Assembly (NCBI GenBank): GCA_026986725.1
Contig: JALSOA010000067.1
Coordinates: 1-37,823, forward strand
Source of the DNA: Acidobacteriota bacterium
GTDB lineage: Bacteria > Acidobacteriota > Holophagae > Thermotomaculales > Thermotomaculaceae
Reading direction: 5' to 3'
Length of the DNA stretch: 37,823 bases
The translations under genes were made by a program, and so were the position numbers. The notes beneath the pieces are model-generated. The model saw only the letters and a program-made list of their open reading frames with translations, ran no database searches and had not been told where the DNA came from. Below are positions 1-7,858 of this stretch, piece by piece (the stretch's first letter is position 1; each line of letters starts with the position of its first letter).

Positions 1-346
1 TAAGGTATGGTGCGATCTTTTTAAACAAACTCTTTTTTATTTCAAGGTTTTCAACAACAACCTCAACAACCCAATCACAATCCTTCAACATTTCAAGATC
101 GTCTTCAAGGTTGCCTGTTTCAATAAGGTCAAGAACTGCCTTAGAGAAAATTGGAGATGGTTTTTGCTTCTTTAACTTTTCCTTTGCCGTTTCAGCAATT
201 ACGCTTCTTGACTGCCCCTCTTCAAGGTTTTTGGGGACAATGTCAAGCATTACAACCGGAATACCGGCATTCGCACAATGAGCGGCAATACCGCTTCCCA
301 TAACACCGGAACCGATTACACCTACTTTTCTTATCTTTCTTTTCAT
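1..346 (-). CDS. fadN: 3-hydroxyacyl-CoA dehydrogenase, FadN-like, N-terminal part (cut by window edge)
   Basis: About 115 N-terminal residues are present and the gene runs off the left edge. The protein opens with a basic stretch followed by a Rossmann dinucleotide-binding loop, GVIGSGVMGSGIAAH, at about residues 9-23. A DIVP segment then follows, with an acidic residue ending the second strand, as in NAD-dependent 3-hydroxyacyl-CoA dehydrogenases. The downstream segment GNLEDD...DWVVEVVVENLEIKK is typical of the FadN type (dehydrogenase fused to enoyl-CoA hydratase, near 780 residues) known from Bacillus; I recognise this resemblance but cannot see the hydratase domain. The start is the ATG at 346, preceded by GAGGTGA with 5-base spacing. 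It lies 20 bases downstream of the thiolase stop on the same strand, so the two are one beta-oxidation operon. It would oxidise 3-hydroxyacyl-CoA to 3-ketoacyl-CoA for the thiolase to cleave. Confidence 0.85.
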   Translation of the reverse strand, partial: MKRKIRKVGVIGSGVMGSGIAAHCANAGIPVVMLDIVPKNLEEGQSRSVIAETAKEKLKKQKPSPIFSKAVLDLIETGNLEDDLEMLKDCDWVVEVVVENLEIKKSLFKKIAPYL

Positions 347-366
347 AGTATCACCTCTACCTTTTT

Positions 367-1581
367 TTAATCTCTTTCAATTAAGGATGCAATTCCCTGA
401 CCACCGCCAATACACATTGTTGCAACACCCTTTTTAGCATCGCGTCTTATCATTTCGTAAACCAATGTTGTGATAATCCTTGTACCTGAAATTCCAAGCG
501 GGTGGCCAATTGCAATAGCTCCGCCGTTAACATTTACCTTTTCCTCATCAATGCCAAGTTCTTTAATTGAAACAATAGATTGAGTTGCAAAAGCCTCATT
601 TATCTCAAAAAGGTCTATATCGTCAACACTTAATCCAGTTCTTTCAAGTAACCTTCTTGTTGAATAGATAGGTCCAAGCCCCATGACCTCAGGCTCCAGA
701 GCCCTTACAGCAGTGCCTGTGACCTTTCCAAGTATCTTTAACCCAAGTTCCTCCGCCTTTTCACGGGACATTAAAATCATTGCAGAAGAGCCATCGTTAA
801 TTGGAGAGGAGTTTCCTGCAGTAACCCTTCCATTCACCCTGAAAACAGGTTTTAGTTTTGCAAGAGCCTCCATTGATGTATCCCTCCTCGGGCATTCGTC
901 TTTATCCATCAAAACCCATCCGTTCGGTACTTCTCCTGTGTACTCTTCAATCTCTCCTGTTGTTTTGTTCACAATAACCTTGATAATCTCATCGTCAAAC
1001 TTGCCTTCATCCTGGGCTTTAATAGCCTTCATGTGAGAGTTGTATGCGAATTTGTCAAGGGATTCCCTTGAAAGGTCATACTTATCTCCGTACCTGTCAA
1101 CAACCCTTTCAGCAGTTTCTCCCATAGGAACATAAACCTGCGGGTAATCCCCCTCAACAAACTTAGGGTTAGGCGAAAACTTGTTACCAATCATGGGAAC
1201 CTTGGTCATACTTTCGGTACCACCAACGATGTAAATATCACCGACACCTGACATGATTGCATGGGTTGCAGCATGAAGACAGGTCATGGCAGAGCCGCAG
1301 AACCTGTTTATTGTTGCAGCAGGCACTTCCTGAGGAATACCTGCAAGCAAAGCACCAACCCTCGCCACATTCATTCCCTGCTCTGCTTCAGGGAAAGCAC
1401 AACCGATTAAAACATCCTCGATCTCTAAAAGGTTAAAATCCGGGTTCTGTTCCTTTACCTGTTTTATAACACCCTTTAATGCAACCGCAAGCATATCATC
1501 CGGCCTTGTTTTTGCCAGAGTCCCCTTTTTGCCGCGACCTATCGGTGTCCTCTTTGCGGCAACAATTACAACTTCTCGCAT
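367..1581 (-). CDS. fadA: Acetyl-CoA acyltransferase (3-ketoacyl-CoA thiolase)
   Basis: A 404-residue thiolase of normal family length. The nucleophilic cysteine lies in [14 protein letters not shown] (Cys95). The C-terminal catalytic pair is His360 in [14 protein letters not shown] and Cys390 in [12 protein letters not shown]. The N-terminus ([15 protein letters not shown]) is standard. It cleaves 3-ketoacyl-CoA with CoA to give acetyl-CoA and a shortened acyl-CoA; the reverse, biosynthetic direction cannot be excluded from sequence. The ATG at 1581 has AAGGAGG 6 bases upstream. It is the first gene of an operon with the FadN-like gene 20 bases downstream. A sigma-70-like promoter overlapped by a FadR-type palindrome lies directly upstream, so expression is probably switched by long-chain acyl-CoA. 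Confidence 0.95.
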   Translation of the reverse strand: MREVVIVAAKRTPIGRGKKGTLAKTRPDDMLAVALKGVIKQVKEQNPDFNLLEIEDVLIGCAFPEAEQGMNVARVGALLAGIPQEVPAATINRFCGSAMTCLHAATHAIMSGVGDIYIVGGTESMTKVPMIGNKFSPNPKFVEGDYPQVYVPMGETAERVVDRYGDKYDLSRESLDKFAYNSHMKAIKAQDEGKFDDEIIKVIVNKTTGEIEEYTGEVPNGWVLMDKDECPRRDTSMEALAKLKPVFRVNGRVTAGNSSPINDGSSAMILMSREKAEELGLKILGKVTGTAVRALEPEVMGLGPIYSTRRLLERTGLSVDDIDLFEINEAFATQSIVSIKELGIDEEKVNVNGGAIAIGHPLGISGTRIITTLVYEMIRRDAKKGVATMCIGGGQGIASLIERD

Positions 1582-1615
1582 ATTTTTCCTCCTTACGAGT
1601 ATTCTGGTAATTTAC

Positions 1616-1644
1616 ATTATAAAACTGAATGAACATTCATTCAA
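1616..1644 (-). promoter_or_regulatory. Promoter of the fadA-fadN operon
   Basis: Reading the minus strand, TTGAAT (1644-1639) is separated by 17 bases from a perfect TATAAT (1621-1616). The start codon of fadA is 35 bases further on, with AAGGAGG in between. The -35 matches 4 of 6 consensus bases. The FadR-like palindrome overlaps the -35 and the spacer, which is a classic repressor position. Confidence 0.7.
1626..1643. promoter_or_regulatory. FadR-type (TetR-family) operator palindrome
   Basis: The 18-mer TGAATGAACATTCATTCA has 8-base inverted arms (TGAATGAA / TTCATTCA) around a 2-base centre. It fits the operator form TGAATGAN4TCATTCA that I know for the acyl-CoA-responsive TetR-family repressor FadR (YsiA) of Bacillus and for related regulators of fad genes. 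It sits on top of the -35 box and spacer of the fadA promoter. No TetR gene is in this window, so the regulator is encoded elsewhere. Confidence 0.75.
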
Positions 1645-1746
1645 GTTTTTTTAACAAAAAATTCTCGCCTATACCTCCAGAAATCAGGTAAAATTACAGA
1701 TGAAAGTTGAAATCAATACAGGAATGAAAATTGCGGAGGGCGAAAT

Positions 1747-2334
1747 ATGAAAAAATTGAAGTTTTTTCTCTCTTTAACCATGATGCTTTTAATCTCCTGT
1801 TCTCCAACCATCATGAGGGTTTCGTTAAATCCCGAGGTACCAGAAGACATCAAAGCCACAACAATCCCATTCAAAGTGGCTCTTTTTATGGACAGCAAAA
1901 TTGAGAATTACCATTTTACAAAGCACCTAACCAAAGAGTTGAGTGATCTGGATTACAATATCGGGCAGGCAACCTCGAGTCTTTTTCTTGAGGCATTTAT
2001 GAACTGCTCCAGAGGGGTTGTACTGATTAAAGACAAACATGAAGAAAAAGCAAAGAATGCAGACATCATTTTAAAACCAGAAATAGTTTCTTTCTCAGAA
2101 ACACACCCTCCCGTATTAACCATAGGGAAATATACCGCCGATATAACATACAGGATAACCATATTTAACAAAAACGGGAAGGTAATTTTAGAGAAAAATT
2201 ACACTGGACACGGTTTTGCAAAGGGAGAGAGGACTCACAATCCGGGAGATAACTATGCAAAACCTGTAGAGATAGCAATGAAAAACGCTTTAAAAAAGAT
2301 AATAAATGATTTAAAAAGATTAAATTTGAAATAA
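1747..2334 (+). CDS. Small lipoprotein of unknown function
   Basis: A 195-residue protein with a type II signal peptide: KK, a hydrophobic stretch, then the lipobox LISC with the lipidated Cys at residue 18, followed by Ser-Pro. The mature part is polar and mixed alpha/beta in appearance. It includes YTADITYRITIFNKNGKVILEKNYTGHG, a pattern seen in outer-membrane-associated lipoproteins that bind or deliver envelope components, but I do not recognise a family. The start ATG has GGAGG 8 bases upstream. It is transcribed divergently from fadA and convergently with the methyltransferase, whose stop codon directly abuts its own (2334/2335) with no terminator between. Nothing in the context assigns a role. 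Confidence 0.8.
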   Translation: MKKLKFFLSLTMMLLISCSPTIMRVSLNPEVPEDIKATTIPFKVALFMDSKIENYHFTKHLTKELSDLDYNIGQATSSLFLEAFMNCSRGVVLIKDKHEEKAKNADIILKPEIVSFSETHPPVLTIGKYTADITYRITIFNKNGKVILEKNYTGHGFAKGERTHNPGDNYAKPVEIAMKNALKKIINDLKRLNLK

Positions 2335-3318
2335 TCAACTTTTGGCAATCACAACATCTGAGCCCTTTGTCGTTCTTTTATGATCTAAAAAGGTAAATCC
2401 TGACATATCGAGAAATTCTTTCACCTCTCTCAAGGTGTAGGTGTCTCCTTCTTCAGTGTGAACAAGCATGTTTAAGGAGAAGAAAACAGATGAAGGAGGA
2501 GATGTTCTGTCCTCATCAATAAGAAAATCGTGGATATAAATTCTTCCGCCCCTCTTCAACGCCTTTCTGCATTTGCTGAGAACTCTTATAACATCTTCTT
2601 TACCATGCGCATGAATGATCTGTGAAAGCAAAATTGCCCCATAGTCTTTTCCAATATTATCCGCAAGGTAATCGCCTTCCATAAAACAAATGTTGTTAAA
2701 GTTACCCTTTTGAGAAATGAATTTTTTAGCCATCGGAATCACTCCAGGAAGGTCAAAGATGACAACCTCAATTTCAGGGTAATTTTTTGCAATCTCCACT
2801 GCATTTGCACCGCTTCCACCACCAAGGTCAAGCATCCTGCCTGCTCCTGATAAATCAAGCATTTTCACAAGTTCAGGCGCTCTCTCTGTGGCATACTGTT
2901 CCATAGCACTTATAAAATCTTCAGTCCAGTTTTCGACAGGCTTAACATAAGAAAAGTTTTTTGCAGGCTTTCCGATTTTTATAACATCATAGAGGAAAGA
3001 CCAGTAATAGAGCATGTGAGCCGAATGCTTTAGCCCGAGCAAATAACTATCGCTATTTTTATCAAGATATATGTCTGAAACAGAAGTATTTTTATATTTC
3101 CCACCAGCCTTTTCGACCAGACCCAAAATCACAAGTGTATTTAATAATCTTTCGATATACCTTTCTTTTATTCCAAGAGATTCAGCCAATTCTTTTGAAG
3201 ACATATAATCTTTTAAATAAGAAAACACATCAAGCCTGCAGGCAGTTAAAAAGACTGCGCTTTCCTGCCACTCTCTTGCAAGTTTTACAAGGGCATCTCT
3301 TGTTAAAACTCTATTCAT
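2335..3318 (-). CDS. SAM-dependent methyltransferase, O-methyltransferase family 2 type
   Basis: A 327-residue protein with the layout of the plant- and carotenoid-type O-methyltransferases (ASMT/CrtF-like). An N-terminal winged-helix dimerisation domain occupies about residues 1-95 (MSSKELAESLGIKERYIERLLN). A Rossmann methyltransferase domain follows, with SAM motif I DLGGGSGANAVEIAK near residue 163 and the following acidic strand end IFDLPGV. IIHAHGKEDV carries the His expected at the catalytic base position, although the usual Asp-Trp after it is replaced. The substrate cannot be read from sequence; a quinone, polyketide-like or other small molecule is possible. ATG at 3318 with AAAAGGAG upstream, and a perfect TATAAT at 3357-3352. 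It is divergent from the cupin gene and convergent with the lipoprotein. Confidence 0.8.
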   Translation of the reverse strand: MNRVLTRDALVKLAREWQESAVFLTACRLDVFSYLKDYMSSKELAESLGIKERYIERLLNTLVILGLVEKAGGKYKNTSVSDIYLDKNSDSYLLGLKHSAHMLYYWSFLYDVIKIGKPAKNFSYVKPVENWTEDFISAMEQYATERAPELVKMLDLSGAGRMLDLGGGSGANAVEIAKNYPEIEVVIFDLPGVIPMAKKFISQKGNFNNICFMEGDYLADNIGKDYGAILLSQIIHAHGKEDVIRVLSKCRKALKRGGRIYIHDFLIDEDRTSPPSSVFFSLNMLVHTEEGDTYTLREVKEFLDMSGFTFLDHKRTTKGSDVVIAKS

Positions 3319-3340
3319 CGAAACTCCTTTTCACAAACTT

Positions 3341-3357
3341 TTTCCCTTTCAATTATA
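3341..3357 (-). promoter_or_regulatory. Likely -10 region of the methyltransferase promoter
   Basis: On the minus strand a perfect TATAAT lies at 3357-3352, 34 bases upstream of the start codon. The best -35 at 16-base spacing, TTCAGT, matches only 3 of 6 consensus bases, so the call rests on the -10 and its distance from the gene. Confidence 0.45.
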
Positions 3358-3430
3358 CTTTTAAAAAAACTTTACTGAAAGACAATATCCTGATAAAAAA
3401 ATTGTATGGAATTTTTAAAGGGGGTTAAAT

Positions 3431-3793
3431 ATGTTTGTTTCGCACATAAAGGAAATTGAGGGGATAAAGATCAAAGATAATTCAATGAAAGGGGTTATAA
3501 AAAAGGTTTTGATCTCTCCAGAAGAAGGGTGGAAAGACTATGTTATGAGGCTTTTTTCATTGGAGGAAGGAGGATACACCCCAAAGCATTCACATCCCTG
3601 GGAACACATAAACATTGTGCTTGAAGGCAAAGGCACTCTTTTCCTTGATGGAAAAAAATTTAATATTGAAAAGGGAAGTGTTGCTTTTATCCCGGAAAAC
3701 AAAGAGCATCAATACAGGGCTGATAGGGGGGAATCACTTGAATTTATTTGCATTGTGCCTTTAAAGGGTGAAAAAGGATATCAACTAAAATAG
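3431..3793 (+). CDS. Single-domain cupin protein
   Basis: A 120-residue small beta-barrel protein. Cupin motif 1 is visible around residues 54-75 (HSHPWEHINIVLEGKGTLFL), with two His and a Glu/His positioned to bind a metal. Motif 2 is around residues 88-100 (FIPENKEHQYRA), with the third His. Such proteins bind a metal and a small ligand, and act as isomerases, dioxygenases or ligand sensors; nothing here tells which. The start ATG follows AAAGGGGG with 6-base spacing. It is divergent from the methyltransferase. Its last 9 bases overlap the 3' end of the convergent membrane-protein gene. Confidence 0.8.
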   Translation: MFVSHIKEIEGIKIKDNSMKGVIKKVLISPEEGWKDYVMRLFSLEEGGYTPKHSHPWEHINIVLEGKGTLFLDGKKFNIEKGSVAFIPENKEHQYRADRGESLEFICIVPLKGEKGYQLK

Positions 3794-4267
3794 CGGCTTG
3801 TATTTGGTTATTGAAAATAAATCCCTTCTTCTTGGTTCTAATTTATAGGTTATTTTATAACTCTGAGGATAGCCATCCTCATCTTCCATATTTAATTCAA
3901 CCTCTATAATAATATAAAAGTTCCCATAGGAATTCCTTTCAAAAAAACTGAAAAATCTGTTTATTCCCCTTCTCCTCCTCACATAGTGCGTATCATAATC
4001 AATTTTATTTATGTAATAATCTCTAAGTTTAAGTGCCTGCCATTCAGAGTCGTCACCTTCAAATCCTTCCGGCACAATTCTCGACATAGGAACATACTGC
4101 CCTTTCTTCCATAATTCAAGATGTTTCACAAGAAAATTTTTTGCATCCTTTTTTACTTCCGAACCAACACTGCTTTTATACCAGTATCCACCCAGCAAAA
4201 CCAGCACAAAAAAGACCACACTTAAAGATTTAAAAAGAAAATCCATGTTCTCCAGTTTACCTTTCAT
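3785..4267 (-). CDS. Conserved-looking single-pass membrane protein of unknown function
   Basis: About 160 residues with one N-terminal membrane helix (LSVVFFVLVLLGGYWY) followed by a polar, charged domain that presumably sits outside the membrane. I do not recognise a family. The reading frame could begin at a TTG (4279), but that codon lies inside the GGGGGGAG ribosome-binding sequence. The ATG at 4267 just after it is therefore the better start, and a further ATG at 4246 after CTGGAGAAC is possible. The gene stands between the mbx operon terminator and the cupin gene. It overlaps the cupin by 9 bases tail to tail and so is transcribed independently of the mbx operon. Confidence 0.65.
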   Translation of the reverse strand: MKGKLENMDFLFKSLSVVFFVLVLLGGYWYKSSVGSEVKKDAKNFLVKHLELWKKGQYVPMSRIVPEGFEGDDSEWQALKLRDYYINKIDYDTHYVRRRRGINRFFSFFERNSYGNFYIIIEVELNMEDEDGYPQSYKITYKLEPRRRDLFSITKYKPLF

Positions 4268-4341
4268 GTCTCCCCCCAAAAAAACTTATATGATCCCTTT
4301 ACACCCGATATTTGTTTAAAAAGATTTTATCATAAAAATTT

Positions 4342-4369
4342 AAAAACAAAAAAAGGGGCTTAAAGCCCC
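4342..4369 (-). terminator. Rho-independent terminator of the mbx operon
   Basis: On the minus strand a GC-rich inverted repeat (GGGGCTT / AAGCCCC, 4369-4355) is immediately followed by seven T residues, then more T-rich sequence. It lies about 20 bases after the stop codon of the last mbx gene. On the other strand the hairpin has no T tract, so it works in one direction only. Confidence 0.85.
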
Positions 4370-4389
4370 AAAGAATCAAAAGATTACTT

Positions 4390-6207
4390 TTATTTACCAC
4401 TTAAATACTCATCAATGCCTTTAACAGCCTTTAACCCGTCTGCAATAGCAGAGATTGCATCAGCAGTCCAGTTAACAGCATCTCCACCTGCAAATATCCC
4501 TTCAACCTTTGTCATTCCCCTTTCGTTTACAGGTATTTTGCCCCACTGCAAATCAAGTTTTTCAACTATGTCATCAGGCAGGAATGAATAATCAGCCTTC
4601 TGTCCAATTGCGGCAATAACATTGTCGCATTCCCACACCTCATAGGCACCTTCAATTGGAACAGGTCTCGGCCTTCCGCCTTTTGGATCTGGCACCATTT
4701 CAGCCCTTTGAATCTTGATAGCCTTTACCTTACCGTTTTCATCTCCAATTATTTCAACAGGGATCGTCTGGGTTCTGAAAACAACTCCCTCTTCCTTGGC
4801 TTCGTGTATTTCTTCGTTATCCGCCGGCATATCAACCTCTCTCCTTCTGTAAGAGAGGGTTACATCAACGCCAAATCTTCTCAAAACCCTAACACAATCC
4901 ATAGCAACATTTCCGCCGCCTATAACAACCGCCTTTTGACCGACATTTATTTTCTCTCCAAAATTAACCGCTTTCAATAACGGCAATGCCTGAATTGAGC
5001 CCTCTAAATCTTCTCCTTCAACCCCCAATTTCATTGGCTGTGTCAAACCTATTCCAAGGAAAACTGCATCAAATTCCTCTTTCAATTTCTCAAAGGAAAC
5101 CTCGTTGTTCGATTTTGGCTCACCCTTAACAACCTTTGTGTTCTCCCTGATTTCAACACCAACTGACTTAATGTGGTTTAATTGTTTGTCAAGGGAAGGT
5201 ATGGGAAATCTGTACTTTGGAATACCTGCCATAGTCATACCACCAGCCTTTGGCATCTCTTCAAATACAACAGTCTCGTAACCTTTCAGTCTCAGATAAT
5301 ATGCAACAGTCAAACCGGAAGGACCGCCACCAACAATTGCAACCTTCTTACCGTTTAAGGGCTGTGGCTGCAAATTAAGCACTTCCTCGTAAGATTCAAA
5401 CTGCTCGCAGGCAAACCTCTTTAACCACCTGATAGCAATGGCATTTTCCTTACCCGCTCTATGAGTCATAATACAGTTAAACTCACACCTTCTTGTGCAT
5501 ACCTTGCCGCACATCTCCGGCAACGGGTTGTTATCGTAAATAATCCTAACAGATTCGTCAAACTGGCCGTCTCTTATAGCCTTTATGTAATCAGGGATAT
5601 GCATTCTGTCAGGGCAGGCAGAGATACATACACCGCAACCTGTGCACCTTTCAGCCTCTCTTTTCGCCTCTTCGACAGTGTAACCATAGACAGCCTCAGC
5701 AAAGGTTTTAACCCTCTCATCAGGGGGCATTATCTTCATCTCAACCCTTTCAAGGTCAAGGAGAGAGTCAAGATCTGTTTCACATGTCCAGCCAACATTC
5801 TTTTCGTACTCTTTCCTTTCAAGCCCCGGAATATAAAGAAAAGAATTGGGGTCTTCGTCAACATACACATAATCGGTTGAAAGCTTCAAAGAGCCTGTTG
5901 GACACACATCAACGCACAGTGCACACCAGCAGCACCTTCCGTAATCAACCTTTGGCCTCAACCCTGAATCGCCTGTCTTCGGTTCAATACCTTCAACCTT
6001 AACCATATCAATGGTTTCATTCATACATATCTTTGCACAGTTTCCACAGCCAACACACTTTTCAAGGTCATTTATGTGAAATCCCCTGTACCTTTTAGCA
6101 GTCTTTTTCTTCTCGTAAGGATACCTCACAGTGTGAGGATGCTTCCCAAGGTACTTCAATGCAGTAAATGGTGATACAATCCCTTTTAAATCAATTCCCC
6201 ATCCCAT
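4390..6207 (-). CDS. mbxN: Fusion: complex I-type 2x[4Fe-4S] subunit (MbxN/NuoI-like) joined to a GltD/NfnB-type flavoprotein
   Basis: A 605-residue soluble electron-transfer protein. Residues 1-128 resemble NuoI/MbhN: an N-terminal lead, then two [4Fe-4S] motifs (Cys51, 54, 57, 61 and Cys92, 95, 98, 102-Pro). Residues about 160-270 form a GltD-type Fe-S domain (Cys188, 191, 194, 198 and Cys233, 237, 241, 245). The rest is the GltD/NfnB flavoprotein: FAD loop AIVGGGPSGL at 290-299, a second dinucleotide loop VVIGGGNVAMD, then YRRREVDMPA, an arginine-rich site of the kind that favours NADP(H), and a C-terminal GIFAGGDAV. It is the last gene of the operon, 11 bases after mbxL, with AGGGGTG before its ATG. 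By position it should replace the terminal ferredoxin subunit and feed electrons between NAD(P)H and the complex. No NfnA-like partner gene is in the window. Confidence 0.9.
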   Translation of the reverse strand: MGWGIDLKGIVSPFTALKYLGKHPHTVRYPYEKKKTAKRYRGFHINDLEKCVGCGNCAKICMNETIDMVKVEGIEPKTGDSGLRPKVDYGRCCWCALCVDVCPTGSLKLSTDYVYVDEDPNSFLYIPGLERKEYEKNVGWTCETDLDSLLDLERVEMKIMPPDERVKTFAEAVYGYTVEEAKREAERCTGCGVCISACPDRMHIPDYIKAIRDGQFDESVRIIYDNNPLPEMCGKVCTRRCEFNCIMTHRAGKENAIAIRWLKRFACEQFESYEEVLNLQPQPLNGKKVAIVGGGPSGLTVAYYLRLKGYETVVFEEMPKAGGMTMAGIPKYRFPIPSLDKQLNHIKSVGVEIRENTKVVKGEPKSNNEVSFEKLKEEFDAVFLGIGLTQPMKLGVEGEDLEGSIQALPLLKAVNFGEKINVGQKAVVIGGGNVAMDCVRVLRRFGVDVTLSYRRREVDMPADNEEIHEAKEEGVVFRTQTIPVEIIGDENGKVKAIKIQRAEMVPDPKGGRPRPVPIEGAYEVWECDNVIAAIGQKADYSFLPDDIVEKLDLQWGKIPVNERGMTKVEGIFAGGDAVNWTADAISAIADGLKAVKGIDEYLSGK

Positions 6208-6218
6208 AATTGCACCCC

Positions 6219-7319
6219 TTATCTTTCAATCTCAGGCGGGCATGTGCCCAGAGAGTTCATTATCATTGCCACATCAGCAAGCTGAGCCCCTTCAAGCATA
6301 TCTTCAAGAAGGCTAACACCGTGAACATAAGCAGGTCCTCTGACATTCATTCTTCTAATGTACTCGCTCCCGTCTGTTACCATATAGTAACCGAATTCTC
6401 CCCTTGCCGATTCGGTCTTAACATAGGTCTCCCCGGCCTTCAACTTCCAGTTCATAGGATACGGTATCTTTGTTCTATAGGGTCCGTCAGGTATGTATTT
6501 GATAATCTGCCTTATTATCTTTATGGATTGCTCCATCTCTCTTCTTCTAACAAGTGCCCTTGCATAAACATCTCCGCCTTTTTCGGTTATAACATCAAAA
6601 TCAAGTTTATCATAGATCTCGTAAGGGTCATCCCTTCTAACATCGGATGCAATGCCACAGGCTCTCAAAGGTGGCCCAACAACTCCTCTTTCTATCGCAG
6701 TTTCAGGATCAATCACAGCGGTGCCTATTGCCCTCTTTTTGAAAACAGCATTGTCAAAAAACAACCTGTCAAATTCAGGGAGTTTTGACTCAATCAAATC
6801 CATAACATCCGAAACCCTGTCAAGGAATCCGTCCGGAAGGTCTCTTCTAACCCCACCGGGGATTATGTACATATGGTAAACCCTTCCTCCGGTTAACTCC
6901 TCAAACAGGTCAAGTATATAATCCCTGTAACCAACAGACCACTGAGGAACAGTGTAAAGACCTGTTGAGCCTGCCTGTCCTCCCATCCAGAGGTGGTATG
7001 CCGCAAGCCTTGATAGCTCAAGCACAAGAACCCTTATCCACTTTGCCCTTTCAGGAACCTCAAGGCCTGTAATCTCTTCAATAGCCCTTGCAAAGTTTTC
7101 CTCATTGGGGTCAGGCTCAGGAACACAGATCCTGCAAACAATTGTGAAAGCCTGCATTGCTGTTCTTCTCTCAACAAGCTTCTCAAAAGCTCTGTGAAGG
7201 TAGCCCACATGGGTCCTGGCTTTTACTATTGTTTCCCCTATCAGGTCAAGTTCAACACTCATATTTCCGGTAATGCCCGGATGCTGAGGCCCGTGAAATA
7301 TCTTTACCACCTTGCTCAT
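6219..7319 (-). CDS. mbxL: MbxL: NuoD/[NiFe]-hydrogenase large-subunit homologue without [NiFe] ligands
   Basis: About 366 residues related to complex I NuoD and the large subunit of membrane-bound hydrogenases. The N-terminus KIFHGPQHPG is typical of this superfamily. Of the two CxxC motifs that bind [NiFe] in hydrogenases, the N-terminal one survives as VCRICVPEPD (Cys62, Cys65). The C-terminal one is reduced to a single Cys in NSLGTCPPEIER. It therefore cannot hold a normal [NiFe] site and is of MBX/MBS rather than hydrogenase type. The reading frame extends upstream to 7331, but the ATG at 7319 is preferred: it overlaps the mbxK stop as ATGA and has GGAGAAAG 2 bases upstream. It sits at the junction of the hydrophilic arm and membrane, next to MbxJ. 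Confidence 0.9.
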   Translation of the reverse strand: MSKVVKIFHGPQHPGITGNMSVELDLIGETIVKARTHVGYLHRAFEKLVERRTAMQAFTIVCRICVPEPDPNEENFARAIEEITGLEVPERAKWIRVLVLELSRLAAYHLWMGGQAGSTGLYTVPQWSVGYRDYILDLFEELTGGRVYHMYIIPGGVRRDLPDGFLDRVSDVMDLIESKLPEFDRLFFDNAVFKKRAIGTAVIDPETAIERGVVGPPLRACGIASDVRRDDPYEIYDKLDFDVITEKGGDVYARALVRRREMEQSIKIIRQIIKYIPDGPYRTKIPYPMNWKLKAGETYVKTESARGEFGYYMVTDGSEYIRRMNVRGPAYVHGVSLLEDMLEGAQLADVAMIMNSLGTCPPEIER

Positions 7320-7858
7320 TTCTTTCTCCATTCATCAAAAGCTTCGCCTATGTAATCTCTTGGTTTATAACTCTCTTCCCTGCCTTCACGCCATTCATAG
7401 TGCTCGTTTACATAGTGAAGAGTGTCAAAATCCCTTCTCATTGGAGGCATATCCTTCCAATCTTCCAGGATAAAGGGCTCAAGCCTTGGATGGCCTATAA
7501 AATTTACCCCGAACATCTCCCATATTTCCCTCTCATAGGTGCAAATCTGTCTCCACATATCGTGTAGGGATTGAAATTCAGCCTTTTCTCTATCAATCTT
7601 TGTTTTAACCATAGCGTTAACCTTTTTCTCAGGATGCCATACTATGTACACAAGTTCAAATTTCCCCTCCTCAAGCCAGTCAACACAGGAGAGCATCACA
7701 AAGTGTTTGAACCCTTCAACATCTTTCAAATAGGAAAGAGCACCCCTTACTTCACTGTTGGAAACAAGGAATGACAAAAGGTTTTCTTTTGGAAAATAGC
7801 ATTTTTCAGGGGAAAACATATTTTCAATTTTTACTTTTAACTCCTCCAAATAACTCAT
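7316..7858 (-). CDS. mbxK: MbxK: complex I 30-kDa (NuoC-like) subunit
   Basis: A 180-residue hydrophilic protein with the NuoC/MbhK signature region near residues 100-155: YEREIWEMFGVNFIGHPRL, then EDW and PMRRDF. In complex I this subunit binds NuoD in the peripheral arm and carries no cofactor. The ATG at 7858 overlaps the mbxJ stop (ATGA), with AGGGGGG close upstream. Its own stop overlaps the mbxL start in the same way, pointing to translational coupling and equal subunit amounts. Confidence 0.9.
   Translation of the reverse strand: MSYLEELKVKIENMFSPEKCYFPKENLLSFLVSNSEVRGALSYLKDVEGFKHFVMLSCVDWLEEGKFELVYIVWHPEKKVNAMVKTKIDREKAEFQSLHDMWRQICTYEREIWEMFGVNFIGHPRLEPFILEDWKDMPPMRRDFDTLHYVNEHYEWREGREESYKPRDYIGEAFDEWRKK

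Noticed and set aside
1700-1750. A 16-codon frame that ends in an ATGA overlap with the lipoprotein start
   Set aside because: It has no ribosome-binding site, and the lipoprotein has its own strong GGAGG; the overlap is probably chance.
4708-6002. Open frames on the plus strand inside mbxN and similar frames opposite other genes
   Set aside because: They have no ribosome-binding sites or family motifs, and they lie antisense to genes with clear catalytic motifs.
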